Notes under the pieces: generated by a model
What the model saw: only the letters and a program-made list of their open reading frames with translations
What the model was told of the DNA's origin: nothing
The model's database searches: none
Translations under genes and position numbers: made by a program
From: Gammaproteobacteria bacterium
GTDB lineage: Bacteria; Gemmatimonadota; Gemmatimonadetes; Longimicrobiales; Gaopeijiaceae
Direction: 5' to 3'
DNA: 64,000 nt
NCBI GenBank assembly: GCA_028819075.1
Contig: JAPPMM010000037.1
Span: forward strand, 19,856-83,855
In this document: in pieces, positions 27,335 through 34,071 of the stretch
Layout: the number at the start of each line of letters is the position of its first letter
Numbering within the stretch: the first letter of the stretch is position 1

Positions 27335-28886
27335 GTTCCTCGCCCACGGGACCGGATCGGCGCGGGGCGCGGCCAACTACCTCCTCGGGGAGCGGGACGC
27401 GGCTGGGAAGCCGCGCGAAGGCGTCGAGGTTCTGAGGGGAGATCCGAACGAAGTGGCCGCCTTGGCCGACACGCTGGAGTTCGAGCACAGGTACACCTCC
27501 GGCCTGATTGCGTGGGCGCCGGAGGACCAACCCACCGACGAGCAGATCGGCGCGGTGCTGGACGCTTTCGAGCACACGGCCTGGGCCGGGCTCGAACCCG
27601 ACCGCTACGCTTGGGCGGCCGTGCTGCACCGCGAGAAGGGCAGAGGCGCTCACGTCCATGTGCTCGCCGCGCGGTGCGACCTGGAGACCGGCCGCAGCCT
27701 CAACATTGCGCCGCCGGGCTGGGAGAAGACCTTCGGCCCGCTCCGGGATGCCTTCAACCACGAACACGGCTGGGCTCGTCCGGACGACCCGGCGCGGGCC
27801 AGGGTGGAGCAACCCGGCCACCGCGCCTACATCGAGGCGGCGCGGCTGCGGGCCGGGCTCCGGCTCGAAGCCTCACCGCGCGACCTGATCCGGGACTACC
27901 TGCTCCAGCGCGTCGAGCACGGCGTCGTGCGCAATCGTGCCGATGTCGTCTCCGCGCTGCGGGAGGCGGGTCTCGAAGTGCCGCGCCAGGGCGAACACTA
28001 CCTCACCGCGCTCGATCCCGAGACCGGGGACCGTTGGCGGCTGAAAGGAGGACTGTATGGAGAGAACTTCGACCGCGAACGATTTGACCGACCGGCTGCG
28101 GAGGAGGCTGGAGAACGAACGCAGGGAGATCGAGGAGCTGACCGCGAGCGAGCTGAAGCGGCTCGGCGAGAACTCGCGGCGCGCCGCGAGGAACGCGCTG
28201 CGTACAATCGAGCGCGATACGGAGGAGGCGACCGGGAGGATGCGCGAATCGCTGGTCAAGGCGTGGCTTCGGCCCGTGATCGTCGGCCTGAGCCTTTGGC
28301 TCGGTTTCTTCGGCGGAAGCTGGGCGACGATGCGCTGGTTGGCGGGGAGCATCCAGAACCGGATCGAGACGTTGGCGACGGCGAACGCGCGAATCGAGGA
28401 GGCGCACGAGACACTGGCGGAACTGGAGGCGGACACCTGGGGGATCGCGCTCCGGGAGATCGAGGGGGAACGATACGTGGTGCTGCCATTCGGGACACGG
28501 GCGGACCCGGGCTGGGAGGTGCGCGACCGTCCGGCCGTGAAGCTGTCGAACAGGTAAAGGAGCTTTATGAGCGAGTTGGAACGGCAGTTGACGGAGGCCT
28601 TGAAGAGGTTGTCCGAGCAGTACGAGCGGGAACAGCGGCGGCACTCCGGGCAGATCGAAGCCTTGCACGAGTACGCCGAAGTCTTGCGAGAATACGTCGA
28701 AGCCTTGAGGCAGCACGCCGAGCGGCAGAGCGGGGAGAGCGAAGCCTTGCGGACGCGGATCGAGTGGCTGGACGGGCAAGTGGAACGCTTGGCCGAGTGC
28801 TATCGAACGCTCGCCGCGACCTTGTGAGGATGGTGGCGGCGCTGAGTCGGCGCGCTCGGGACCGCGATCTTGGTCCGAGCCGCTGA
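27324..28886 (+). CDS. mobA: MbeA/MobA-type relaxase
   Basis: The relaxase nicks oriT and stays bound to the transferred strand. It is 520 aa. The N-terminal ~190 residues are the nuclease domain: ANYLLGERD, then VEVLRGDP and YTSGLIAW, and a histidine motif GAHVHVLAARCDLETGR, matching the MobA/MbeA group of MOBP-type relaxases. The C-terminal ~270 residues are Arg/Glu/Gly-rich and low in complexity, because the same DNA also encodes the MbeB- and MbeD-like proteins in another frame. The stop overlaps an ATG in the integrase frame (TGATGG). Full length is like that of ColE1 MbeA (~517 aa). Confidence 0.88.
   Translation: MLVRFLAHGTGSARGAANYLLGERDAAGKPREGVEVLRGDPNEVAALADTLEFEHRYTSGLIAWAPEDQPTDEQIGAVLDAFEHTAWAGLEPDRYAWAAVLHREKGRGAHVHVLAARCDLETGRSLNIAPPGWEKTFGPLRDAFNHEHGWARPDDPARARVEQPGHRAYIEAARLRAGLRLEASPRDLIRDYLLQRVEHGVVRNRADVVSALREAGLEVPRQGEHYLTALDPETGDRWRLKGGLYGENFDRERFDRPAAEEAGERTQGDRGADRERAEAARRELAARREERAAYNRARYGGGDREDARIAGQGVASARDRRPEPLARFLRRKLGDDALVGGEHPEPDRDVGDGERANRGGARDTGGTGGGHLGDRAPGDRGGTIRGAAIRDTGGPGLGGARPSGREAVEQVKELYERVGTAVDGGLEEVVRAVRAGTAAALRADRSLARVRRSLARIRRSLEAARRAAERGERSLADADRVAGRASGTLGRVLSNARRDLVRMVAALSRRARDRDLGPSR
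28057..28557 (+). CDS. MbeB-like mobilization protein, nested in the relaxase gene
   Basis: A 166-aa protein in the +1 frame relative to the relaxase. A very strong ribosome site (AAAGGAGG, 5 nt before ATG) shows it is translated. Residues ~1-65 are a basic coiled-coil helix, a hydrophobic segment follows (~68-90, LVKAWLRPVIVGLSLWLGFF), and then another helix and a short beta-rich end. ColE1 mbeB is likewise buried within mbeA and has a membrane-associated helix. The name is by position and architecture; the sequence is diverged. Confidence 0.75.
   Translation: MERTSTANDLTDRLRRRLENERREIEELTASELKRLGENSRRAARNALRTIERDTEEATGRMRESLVKAWLRPVIVGLSLWLGFFGGSWATMRWLAGSIQNRIETLATANARIEEAHETLAELEADTWGIALREIEGERYVVLPFGTRADPGWEVRDRPAVKLSNR
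28567..28827 (+). CDS. MbeD-like coiled-coil mobilization protein, nested in the relaxase gene
   Basis: An 86-aa protein, almost wholly a charged coiled coil (MSELERQLTEALKRLSEQYE...). It follows the MbeB-like gene by 9 nt in the same frame, with its own AAAGGAG ribosome site. ColE1 MbeD is also a short coiled-coil protein overlapping mbeA; it is linked to entry exclusion or mobilization. Confidence 0.75.
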   Translation: MSELERQLTEALKRLSEQYEREQRRHSGQIEALHEYAEVLREYVEALRQHAERQSGESEALRTRIEWLDGQVERLAECYRTLAATL

Positions 28887-28978
28887 TGGCTACCCGCAGG
28901 GCTGGATCTGGCGCGGCCGATGCCGCTCCGCGAGGTTTCGGACGCGCAGATCGTGCAGTCCATCGCGAGAGGAATCGA

Positions 28979-30142
28979 ATGATGGCACGCACGAAACGTG
29001 ACCGGCGCGCATACAGCGCCGGCGAATGGGGCCGGAACCGGGTGAGGGTCTTCCCTGACCCGAAGACCGGCTTCTTCCAGATAGAGTGGCGAGAGAACGG
29101 GCGCAGGCTCACCCGGTCCCTCAAGCACCGTGACTGGGCGCGGGCCAAGCGCCAGGCCGACGAGGCCGCCGCTGGCCTTGCGGGGCTGGGGCTGAATGGT
29201 CGGAAGGACGCCGAGCCCGAGCCGCTCACGCTGGGAGCGCTTTTTGAAATCTACGGTGAGGAGGTGACGCCCACCAAGGCGAAGCGGACGCGGGAGCACG
29301 ACAGGGTCGCCACGCGGATGTTCCTCGACTTCTTTGGATCGCAGCGAAGGCCTGAGACACTCTCCCGGCGCGACTGGGACCGCTTCATCCGCGAACGGCG
29401 AGCGGGCAGGGTCGGCCCGAGCGGGAAGCCCGTGTCGAACCGGATGATCGAATGCGACCTGAGGTTTCTGATCGCGGTCCTCAACTGGGCTGCCAGATCC
29501 CGGGACGAGCGGGGCCGCCTGCTTCTTGAGTCGAACCCGCTGAGGGGCCTGAAGACGCCCGTCGAGAAGAACCCGCTCCGGGTCGTGCTTTCCGACGAGG
29601 AGTACCGGGCGCTTCTGGAGGTGTCCCGCGAGGTGGACTGGCGGTTCCACGTCGCGCTCGTGGTCGCGCACGAGACCGGACACAGGATCGGCGCGATCCG
29701 CAAGCTGAGGTGGTCAGACATCGACGTCGGGGGCAGAACCATCCGGTGGCGTGCGGAGCACGAGAAGACCGGGTACGAGCACACCACGCCGCTGACCGAC
29801 GAGGCGATCGCCGTCATCGAGGAGGCGCGGGAGCGGAACTCCGCCAGAGGCAACGCTCCGGTGCTGCCCTCAACGCAGGATCCCTCGGTGTTCGTCACGC
29901 GCTGGATGCTCGGCTACAGATGGCAGCAGGCCGAGAGGCTCGCCGGTCTGGAGTTCAAGCGGGGCAGAGGCTGGCACTCGCTGCGCCGCAAGTTCGCGTC
30001 CGACCTCATGGACCTCCCCCTCAAGGTCCTGTGCCAGCTTGGCGGCTGGAAGAACGCGAGCACGGTTCTGCGCTGCTATCAGCAGGCCGACGAGGGACAA
30101 CTCAGGGAGGCTTTGGAAAGCCGCCGGAGGGTTCAGGCCTGA
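28979..30142 (+). CDS. int: Tyrosine recombinase (integrase) of the element
   Basis: A 387-aa site-specific recombinase that would insert and excise the element. The N-terminus is an AP2-like arm-binding part (VRVFPDPKTGFFQIEWRENG), followed by a SAM-like core-binding domain (~65-165) and the catalytic domain. Catalytic residues are visible: Arg in ETGHRIGAIRKLRW, Lys in HEKTGYEH, HxxR in GWHSLRRKFAS, and Tyr in STVLRCYQQ (Trp replaces the second His in GGWKN). I chose the ATG with GAGAGGA upstream; an in-frame ATG overlapping the relaxase stop adds 31 unlikely residues. It ends 91 bp from the right attachment core, pointing outward. The second integrase in the window is a close relative. Confidence 0.9.
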   Translation: MMARTKRDRRAYSAGEWGRNRVRVFPDPKTGFFQIEWRENGRRLTRSLKHRDWARAKRQADEAAAGLAGLGLNGRKDAEPEPLTLGALFEIYGEEVTPTKAKRTREHDRVATRMFLDFFGSQRRPETLSRRDWDRFIRERRAGRVGPSGKPVSNRMIECDLRFLIAVLNWAARSRDERGRLLLESNPLRGLKTPVEKNPLRVVLSDEEYRALLEVSREVDWRFHVALVVAHETGHRIGAIRKLRWSDIDVGGRTIRWRAEHEKTGYEHTTPLTDEAIAVIEEARERNSARGNAPVLPSTQDPSVFVTRWMLGYRWQQAERLAGLEFKRGRGWHSLRRKFASDLMDLPLKVLCQLGGWKNASTVLRCYQQADEGQLREALESRRRVQA

Positions 30143-30152
30143 GAATCCCTCT

Positions 30153-30176
30153 AGCGGGAGTCAAACAGCGGGAATC
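30153..30176 (+). repeat. Tandem repeat next to the integrase stop (candidate arm-type sites)
   Basis: AGCGGGAGTCAAAC followed by AGCGGGAATC. The same arrangement follows the second integrase (62,780-62,807, minus strand), while the flanking DNA differs. Conservation between two elements suggests integrase binding sites or a conserved terminator. Confidence 0.5.
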
Positions 30177-30233
30177 CGGTCGACCGAACTTCCAAGTTCA
30201 ACTGTTACAACAAGATCCCAACCTGCCTGCACC

Positions 30234-30246
30234 CGCCGGAACAGCG
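30234..30246. repeat. Right attachment site core (13 bp)
   Basis: CGCCGGAACAGCG, identical to 11,785-11,797. To the right it runs into the DUF222 half of the split gene (CATCCGACGCC...). Confidence 0.85.
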
Positions 30247-30928
30247 CATCCGACGCCGCCTCCACCGCCCGCATCAGCATCGCCCCGACCTCCGGCTCGA
30301 GCCGGCCCTTCACCACGTACATCCCGTCGCCGTCCACGAAGACCGAAAAGGTGCGACCGCGGCGCCGGGCCTGCTCGGCCGTCAGCTCGGCATCGCGCGA
30401 CAACTTCTTCCACATGCGCACCGTCCGCTCCAGCTTCGCCGCCGAGCCCGCGCGCGCGAACTCGAGCAGCTCCGCCTCGCGCTCGGGGGTCGCAACCCGG
30501 GTGAGCGCCCGCACCTTGGCGTACGAGATGGTGCCGTGTTTCAGAGCGTCCGCGGTTTGAGGCAGGCGCTCGAGCGCGCGGGCGGTCCGCACCCGTTCGC
30601 GGGCCGTCCCGATCTTCGTGCCGGTCCTCCAGGCCAGCCATTCGGCGCAGGAGGAGTAGCCGCCGTCCTTCCACCCGCCCCGCCGGTCGAACTCGGCGAT
30701 GAGGGTCATCATGCGCGCCTCGGCGGAGTTGATGCGGGCCGCCAATTCGGCGATGCGCTCGCCCAGCTTGCGGAGTTCGTCGTCGTCTCCCGAGGGCTCG
30801 GGACCGGACGGCGCAGGGTTGGCGTCGAGCCGGACACCCGTCGGTTCCCGCACCATCGCGGGCCCCGGAAAAGACCTTCGGCGAGCGTCGCAGAAGGAGT
30901 TCGCCGATGCGATCATCGGTCCTCCCAA
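30234..30928 (-). pseudogene. N-terminal half of the split DUF222-HNH endonuclease gene
   Basis: This half holds the DUF222 domain: helical, with IAELAARINSAEARMMTLIA, TGTKIGTARERVRTARALE, ISYAKVRALT and FVDGDGMYVVKGRL. True homology ends at DALFRR in the 13-bp core; codons after that belong to the element. Fusion with the fragment at 10,770-11,797 restores one frame of 570 codons, counted from the first ATG; an ATG 24 codons further in (MVREPTG) is an equal candidate start. Confidence 0.85.
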
Positions 30929-31440
30929 CGTGAAATTGGACAGTGACTTACGTACAAATATAACGCTGCCGAAATCGGCCTTTCAGGATGCCCTGTAGTG
31001 GCCGAAGCGGGGTTGGGAGACCTTCGAAGGAGGAAGCCGCCTGCGAATGCCGTCAGCGAGTCCTGCAGCGCCTCTGGCGGGCCAAGGCGGATGGCGTCTC
31101 GGAGTTCGCCACATCGCGGAACCCAGATTCGTCAATGGCAAAACGGGACAGCTGAATGTGACTTCGGGCCTTCCTGGCTTCGGCCAGCGGGGAGTTGCGA
31201 TATCCGGGCGTGTCAATGGCAGAACGAGACACGCGCATGTGATTTCGGGACGCGGCGCGGGCGGGCATCGCCGACCCTTGACGCCCAATTCGGGACACGG
31301 CGCGGGCCGGCCTCCGACCCCTGGCGAACAACACCGCCAATGGCGTGCGACCGCCCGTCAATGGCAGAACGGGACACGCGCATGTGAATTCGGGACGCGG
31401 CGCGCGGACGTCCCCGATCCATTGACCCGACGACGGCCCA
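30929..31440. other. Gene-free scrap zone with dispersed short repeats
   Basis: About 500 bp between the DUF222 half-gene and the truncated oxidase. The first ~80 bp are AT-richer and may hold the promoter of the split gene (reading left). From 31,131 on there are several copies of a ~45-bp repeat, listed next. No transposase or other frame is recognisable. Confidence 0.5.
31131..31404. repeat. Dispersed ~45-bp repeats (possible IS-end remnants)
   Basis: Copies at 31,131-31,168, 31,212-31,260 and 31,357-31,404 share GTCAATGGCAGAACGGGACA, CGCGCATGTGA and TTCGGGACGCGGCGCG; a partial copy is at 31,287-31,308. Several short same-direction repeats near an end are typical of IS21-type elements, but no transposase remains, so this origin is a guess. 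Confidence 0.6.
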
Positions 31441-32718
31441 ATGGGCTATCCTCCGCTGATGGCCCATCCCCTGTTCTACATCGGGGCCGCGCTCGTGGTC
31501 GTGGGCTCGTGGGGCTGGTGCTGGGTGATGGCGCGCACCTGGATGATCTGGAAGAGGGAGAATCCGGGGGTGCGCACGCCGCTCCCCGTGCACGGCATGC
31601 TCGCGACGATCATCGTCTGGGTGCTGGCCACCATCGGCGTGGCGGCCGAAGTGCTGATCCTGCTGATTCCGTGGTCGCTGGGCATCGTCGACACCATCGA
31701 CCCCCTGCTGGCGCGCATCCTCTTCTGGTGGTTCGGCCACCCGCTGGTCTACTTCTGGCTGCTGCCGGCCTACGTCATCTGGTACACCATCACGCCGAGG
31801 ATCGCGGGCGGGAAGCTGTTCAGCGATCCGCTGGCCCGGCTGGCGTTCGTGCTGTTCATCCTGCTGTCCACGCCGGTGGGCTTCCACCATCAGCTCGTCG
31901 ACCCCGGTGTGTCGGCCGGCTGGAAGCTCTTCCACACATTCAACACGCAGCTGATCCTCTTCCCCAGCTTCGTCACCGCCTTCACCGTCATCGCGTCGTT
32001 CGAGGTCGCGGGCCGCATGAAGGGCGCCAGGGGCCTGCTGAACTGGCTCGAGGAGCTGCCCTGGGGCGATCCGGCGTTTTCGAGCGTCGCGCTGGCCATG
32101 CTCATGTTCGCCGTCGGCGGATTCGGCGGGGCCATCAACGCGGCCTACGGCATGAACGCCATGGTGCACAACACCGCGTGGATCCAGGGGCACTTCCACC
32201 TGACGGTGGGGACCGCGGTCGCGCTGACGTTCATGGGGACATCGTACTACCTCCTGCCCCGGCTGACGGGCCGCGAGCTCGAGCTGTCGCTGCTGGCGCG
32301 CATCCAGCCCTATCTGTGGTTCGGCGGGATGCTGCTCTTCTCCATCGCCAACCATCTGACGGGGCTCGCCGGCATGCCGCGGCGCGTCTACGACGCCAGC
32401 TACGGAGGCAGCGAGATCGCGCAGCAGTGGGTTGCGGGCACGGGCATCTCGGCGGTGGGCGGCATCCTGCTGTTCATCAGCGCCGCCTGCTACGTAGCCG
32501 TGATGCTCGGCACGGGCTTGGCGGGAAGAAGAATCGACCCCGAGCCCATCGAGTTCGCCGAACCGCTCCAGGGCGAAAACGGCAAGGCCCCCATCCTCGA
32601 CCGCTTCGGCCTGTGGTTCATCGTCGCCGCCATCCTCGTCGCCGCGGCCTACGCATGGCCCATCGCCGAGCACCTGTCGATGGAGCGCTTCGGCTCGCCG
32701 GGGTTCCAGCCGTTCTAG
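31441..32718 (+). pseudogene. 5'-truncated ba3-type cytochrome c oxidase subunit I
   Basis: The readable frame (425 codons) begins at YPPLMAHPLFYIG, which corresponds to about residue 135 of ~560 in ba3-type (B-family) subunit I. The first helices, including a low-spin heme His ligand, are missing. The rest is well kept: FWWFGHPLVYFWLLPAYV (CuB His and cross-linked Tyr region), GFHHQLVDPG (CuB His pair) and HNTAWIQGHFHLTVG (heme ligands). Loss of the N-terminus coincides with the repeat zone just upstream. No subunit II gene is present. The gene is probably dead, despite an ATG at its start. Confidence 0.8.
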
Positions 32719-32936
32719 TCAATCCGCGGAGCCGGTTCCGCCCCGCTTCCTGAACTCCACAGCCGGTCCGATTCGCGCGGCACGGACGTGTCGATCCCGC
32801 GCAGAAACCCGCGCGACGCTTCGATGGGCTCGACGGGGATCAGTTCGATCCGCCCCTTGTAGCCGATGGCCTGAAGCTTCTGGCCCGGTTCGAGATCGAG
32901 ATGCTCGCGCACGTCGTTGGGGAGAGCGCAAGACGG
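32715..32936 (-). pseudogene. AbrB/MazE-type antitoxin remnant
   Basis: The frame reads ALPNDVREHLDLEPGQKL and ends in a tail typical of small antitoxins (GIDTSVPRESDRLW). This is the second half of a SpoVT-AbrB DNA-binding domain; the first strand is missing. It is in the same frame as the small membrane protein upstream, separated only by that gene's TAG stop, which suggests a deletion fused two genes. A GTG (V of DVREHL) could give a 65-aa product. No toxin gene is adjacent. Confidence 0.55.
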
Positions 32937-33152
32937 CTAGACGTCCGCTTCCCGTTTCCCCTGCAGGAATCCCCCGAACCAGCCTTCGAGTCGGGCCATT
33001 CCCTCTTCCAGCCGAGTCATGCGCTCGCCGAGTTTGCCCATTTCCTGCCGCATCGCGCGCAGGCCCGGTACGAGAGCGGCAGCCAGCGCGACGGCGGCCG
33101 TGATGATGGCGAGGATGATCGTGGCAACCCCGAGAATGGAATCAAGACTCAT
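32937..33152 (-). CDS. Small membrane protein, single TM plus coiled coil
   Basis: A 71-aa protein. An N-terminal TM helix (ILGVATIILAIITAAVALAAAL) precedes an amphipathic coiled coil (MGKLGERMTRLEEGMARLEG). Small proteins like this are widespread and unassigned. Its C-terminal end may have been created by the fusion with the AbrB remnant behind it. Confidence 0.5.
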   Translation of the reverse strand: MSLDSILGVATIILAIITAAVALAAALVPGLRAMRQEMGKLGERMTRLEEGMARLEGWFGGFLQGKREADV

Positions 33153-33312
33153 CGTCGGTGCTCACTTGATCGGGATGGGCAGGCGAGCCTCGTTGCGGCG
33201 TGGTGAGGCGCTTCAACATCAAACATAGAGTGCTCCCGAGGTGATTCAAATGGTGTTTTGCGCCGATTCCGTAGTGGATTTGCGCCGATTCGGTCTAACG
33301 GCGCCGCCCCCC

Positions 33313-34071
33313 TCAAACCTCGACCACCATCCCGTCTTCCGCAGCCTCGAAGCCCTCGATGGGCAGCGCGGCGAGCACGTCGTCGCCCATGTGCGTGAGG
33401 ATGATGCGTTCGCAGTCGATGTCCGAGCGCTGGGCCCGCAGCGTCTCGATGTCCAGGTGGACAGGGGCGCGCGGCCGCAGGCTCCAGGCCTCGCAAATGA
33501 AGATATCGGCCCCGGCGGCAGCATCGATGAGGTTGTCATCCCACGCCGTGTCGCCCGAGAAGACGATGACTTTGCCCTCCACCTCGATGCGGAGTGCGTG
33601 CGGGTTGGTCGCGGGGACGTGGGTCATGGGATAGCCGGTCACGGTCAGCCCGCTGGGCCAGGCGAGTGGCAGGGTCGTGGGACGGAAGGATGCGTATTCG
33701 CGAACTACGAGGTTGAAGCGGTCCGGGCGAGGCGACGCGCTCGGGAAGAGGTGGCTGGCCAGCCGTGGCAGGCGTCCGGCGGTGCCCTCGGGGCCGAGGA
33801 CTCCAAGGGGTCGCTTCACCCCGGCGGCCGCCCGCTGGAGCGCCAGCCAGGGGATGCCGGCGTAGTGGTCGCCGTGCATGTGGGTGACGAGCACGGTGTC
33901 GATGGCGTTCGGATCCACGCCGAACTTTCTGAGCCCCACCAGCGCCGAAGCGCCGCAGTCGACCAGAAAGCGATCGGTGTCGGACTCGACGCAGAGGCAG
34001 GTCTGCAGCCGTCCGCCGCTGCCGAAGGCGTCGCCGCAGCCGATGAAGCGGATGCGAATGGGAGCTACCAC
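33313..34071 (-). CDS. Metallo-beta-lactamase-fold hydrolase (RNase Z-like)
   Basis: A 252-aa MBL-fold enzyme. The metal motif is THMHGDHYAG, with later ligands in VFSGDTAWDDN and ILTHMG. The short N-terminal strand (IRFIGCGDAFGSGGRLQT) is like RNase Z and related phosphodiesterases. I chose a GTG start overlapping the AddA stop by 7 nt with GGAGGAGGAAC just before it; the frame is open further upstream but lies inside addA. It is the third gene of the addB-addA unit. Activity could be on RNA, cyclic nucleotides or small esters; the sequence does not decide. Confidence 0.82.
   Translation of the reverse strand: MVAPIRIRFIGCGDAFGSGGRLQTCLCVESDTDRFLVDCGASALVGLRKFGVDPNAIDTVLVTHMHGDHYAGIPWLALQRAAAGVKRPLGVLGPEGTAGRLPRLASHLFPSASPRPDRFNLVVREYASFRPTTLPLAWPSGLTVTGYPMTHVPATNPHALRIEVEGKVIVFSGDTAWDDNLIDAAAGADIFICEAWSLRPRAPVHLDIETLRAQRSDIDCERIILTHMGDDVLAALPIEGFEAAEDGMVVEV

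Larger units (their letters stand above)
11785..30246. mobile_element. Integrative and mobilizable element (IME) with Hsp70/AAA+/TerB cargo
   Basis: The ends are defined by a 13-bp direct repeat (CGCCGGAACAGCG) and by the exact split of a DUF222-HNH gene. A tyrosine integrase lies 91 bp inside the right end, and a complete ColE1-style mobilization set lies next to it. No type IV secretion genes are present, so transfer would need a helper element. The cargo is a phage-like large protein, a decayed copy of it, a J-domain protein and the five-gene chaperone operon. The insertion looks clean on both sides. Confidence 0.88.

Noticed and set aside
28886..28978. Longer N-terminus for the first integrase from an ATG overlapping the relaxase stop
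   Set aside because: The extra 31 residues are absent from the second integrase, and a ribosome site stands just before the later ATG.
31131..31404. CRISPR array
   Set aside because: Only three diverged repeats with uneven spacing (81 and 145 bp between starts) and no cas genes.
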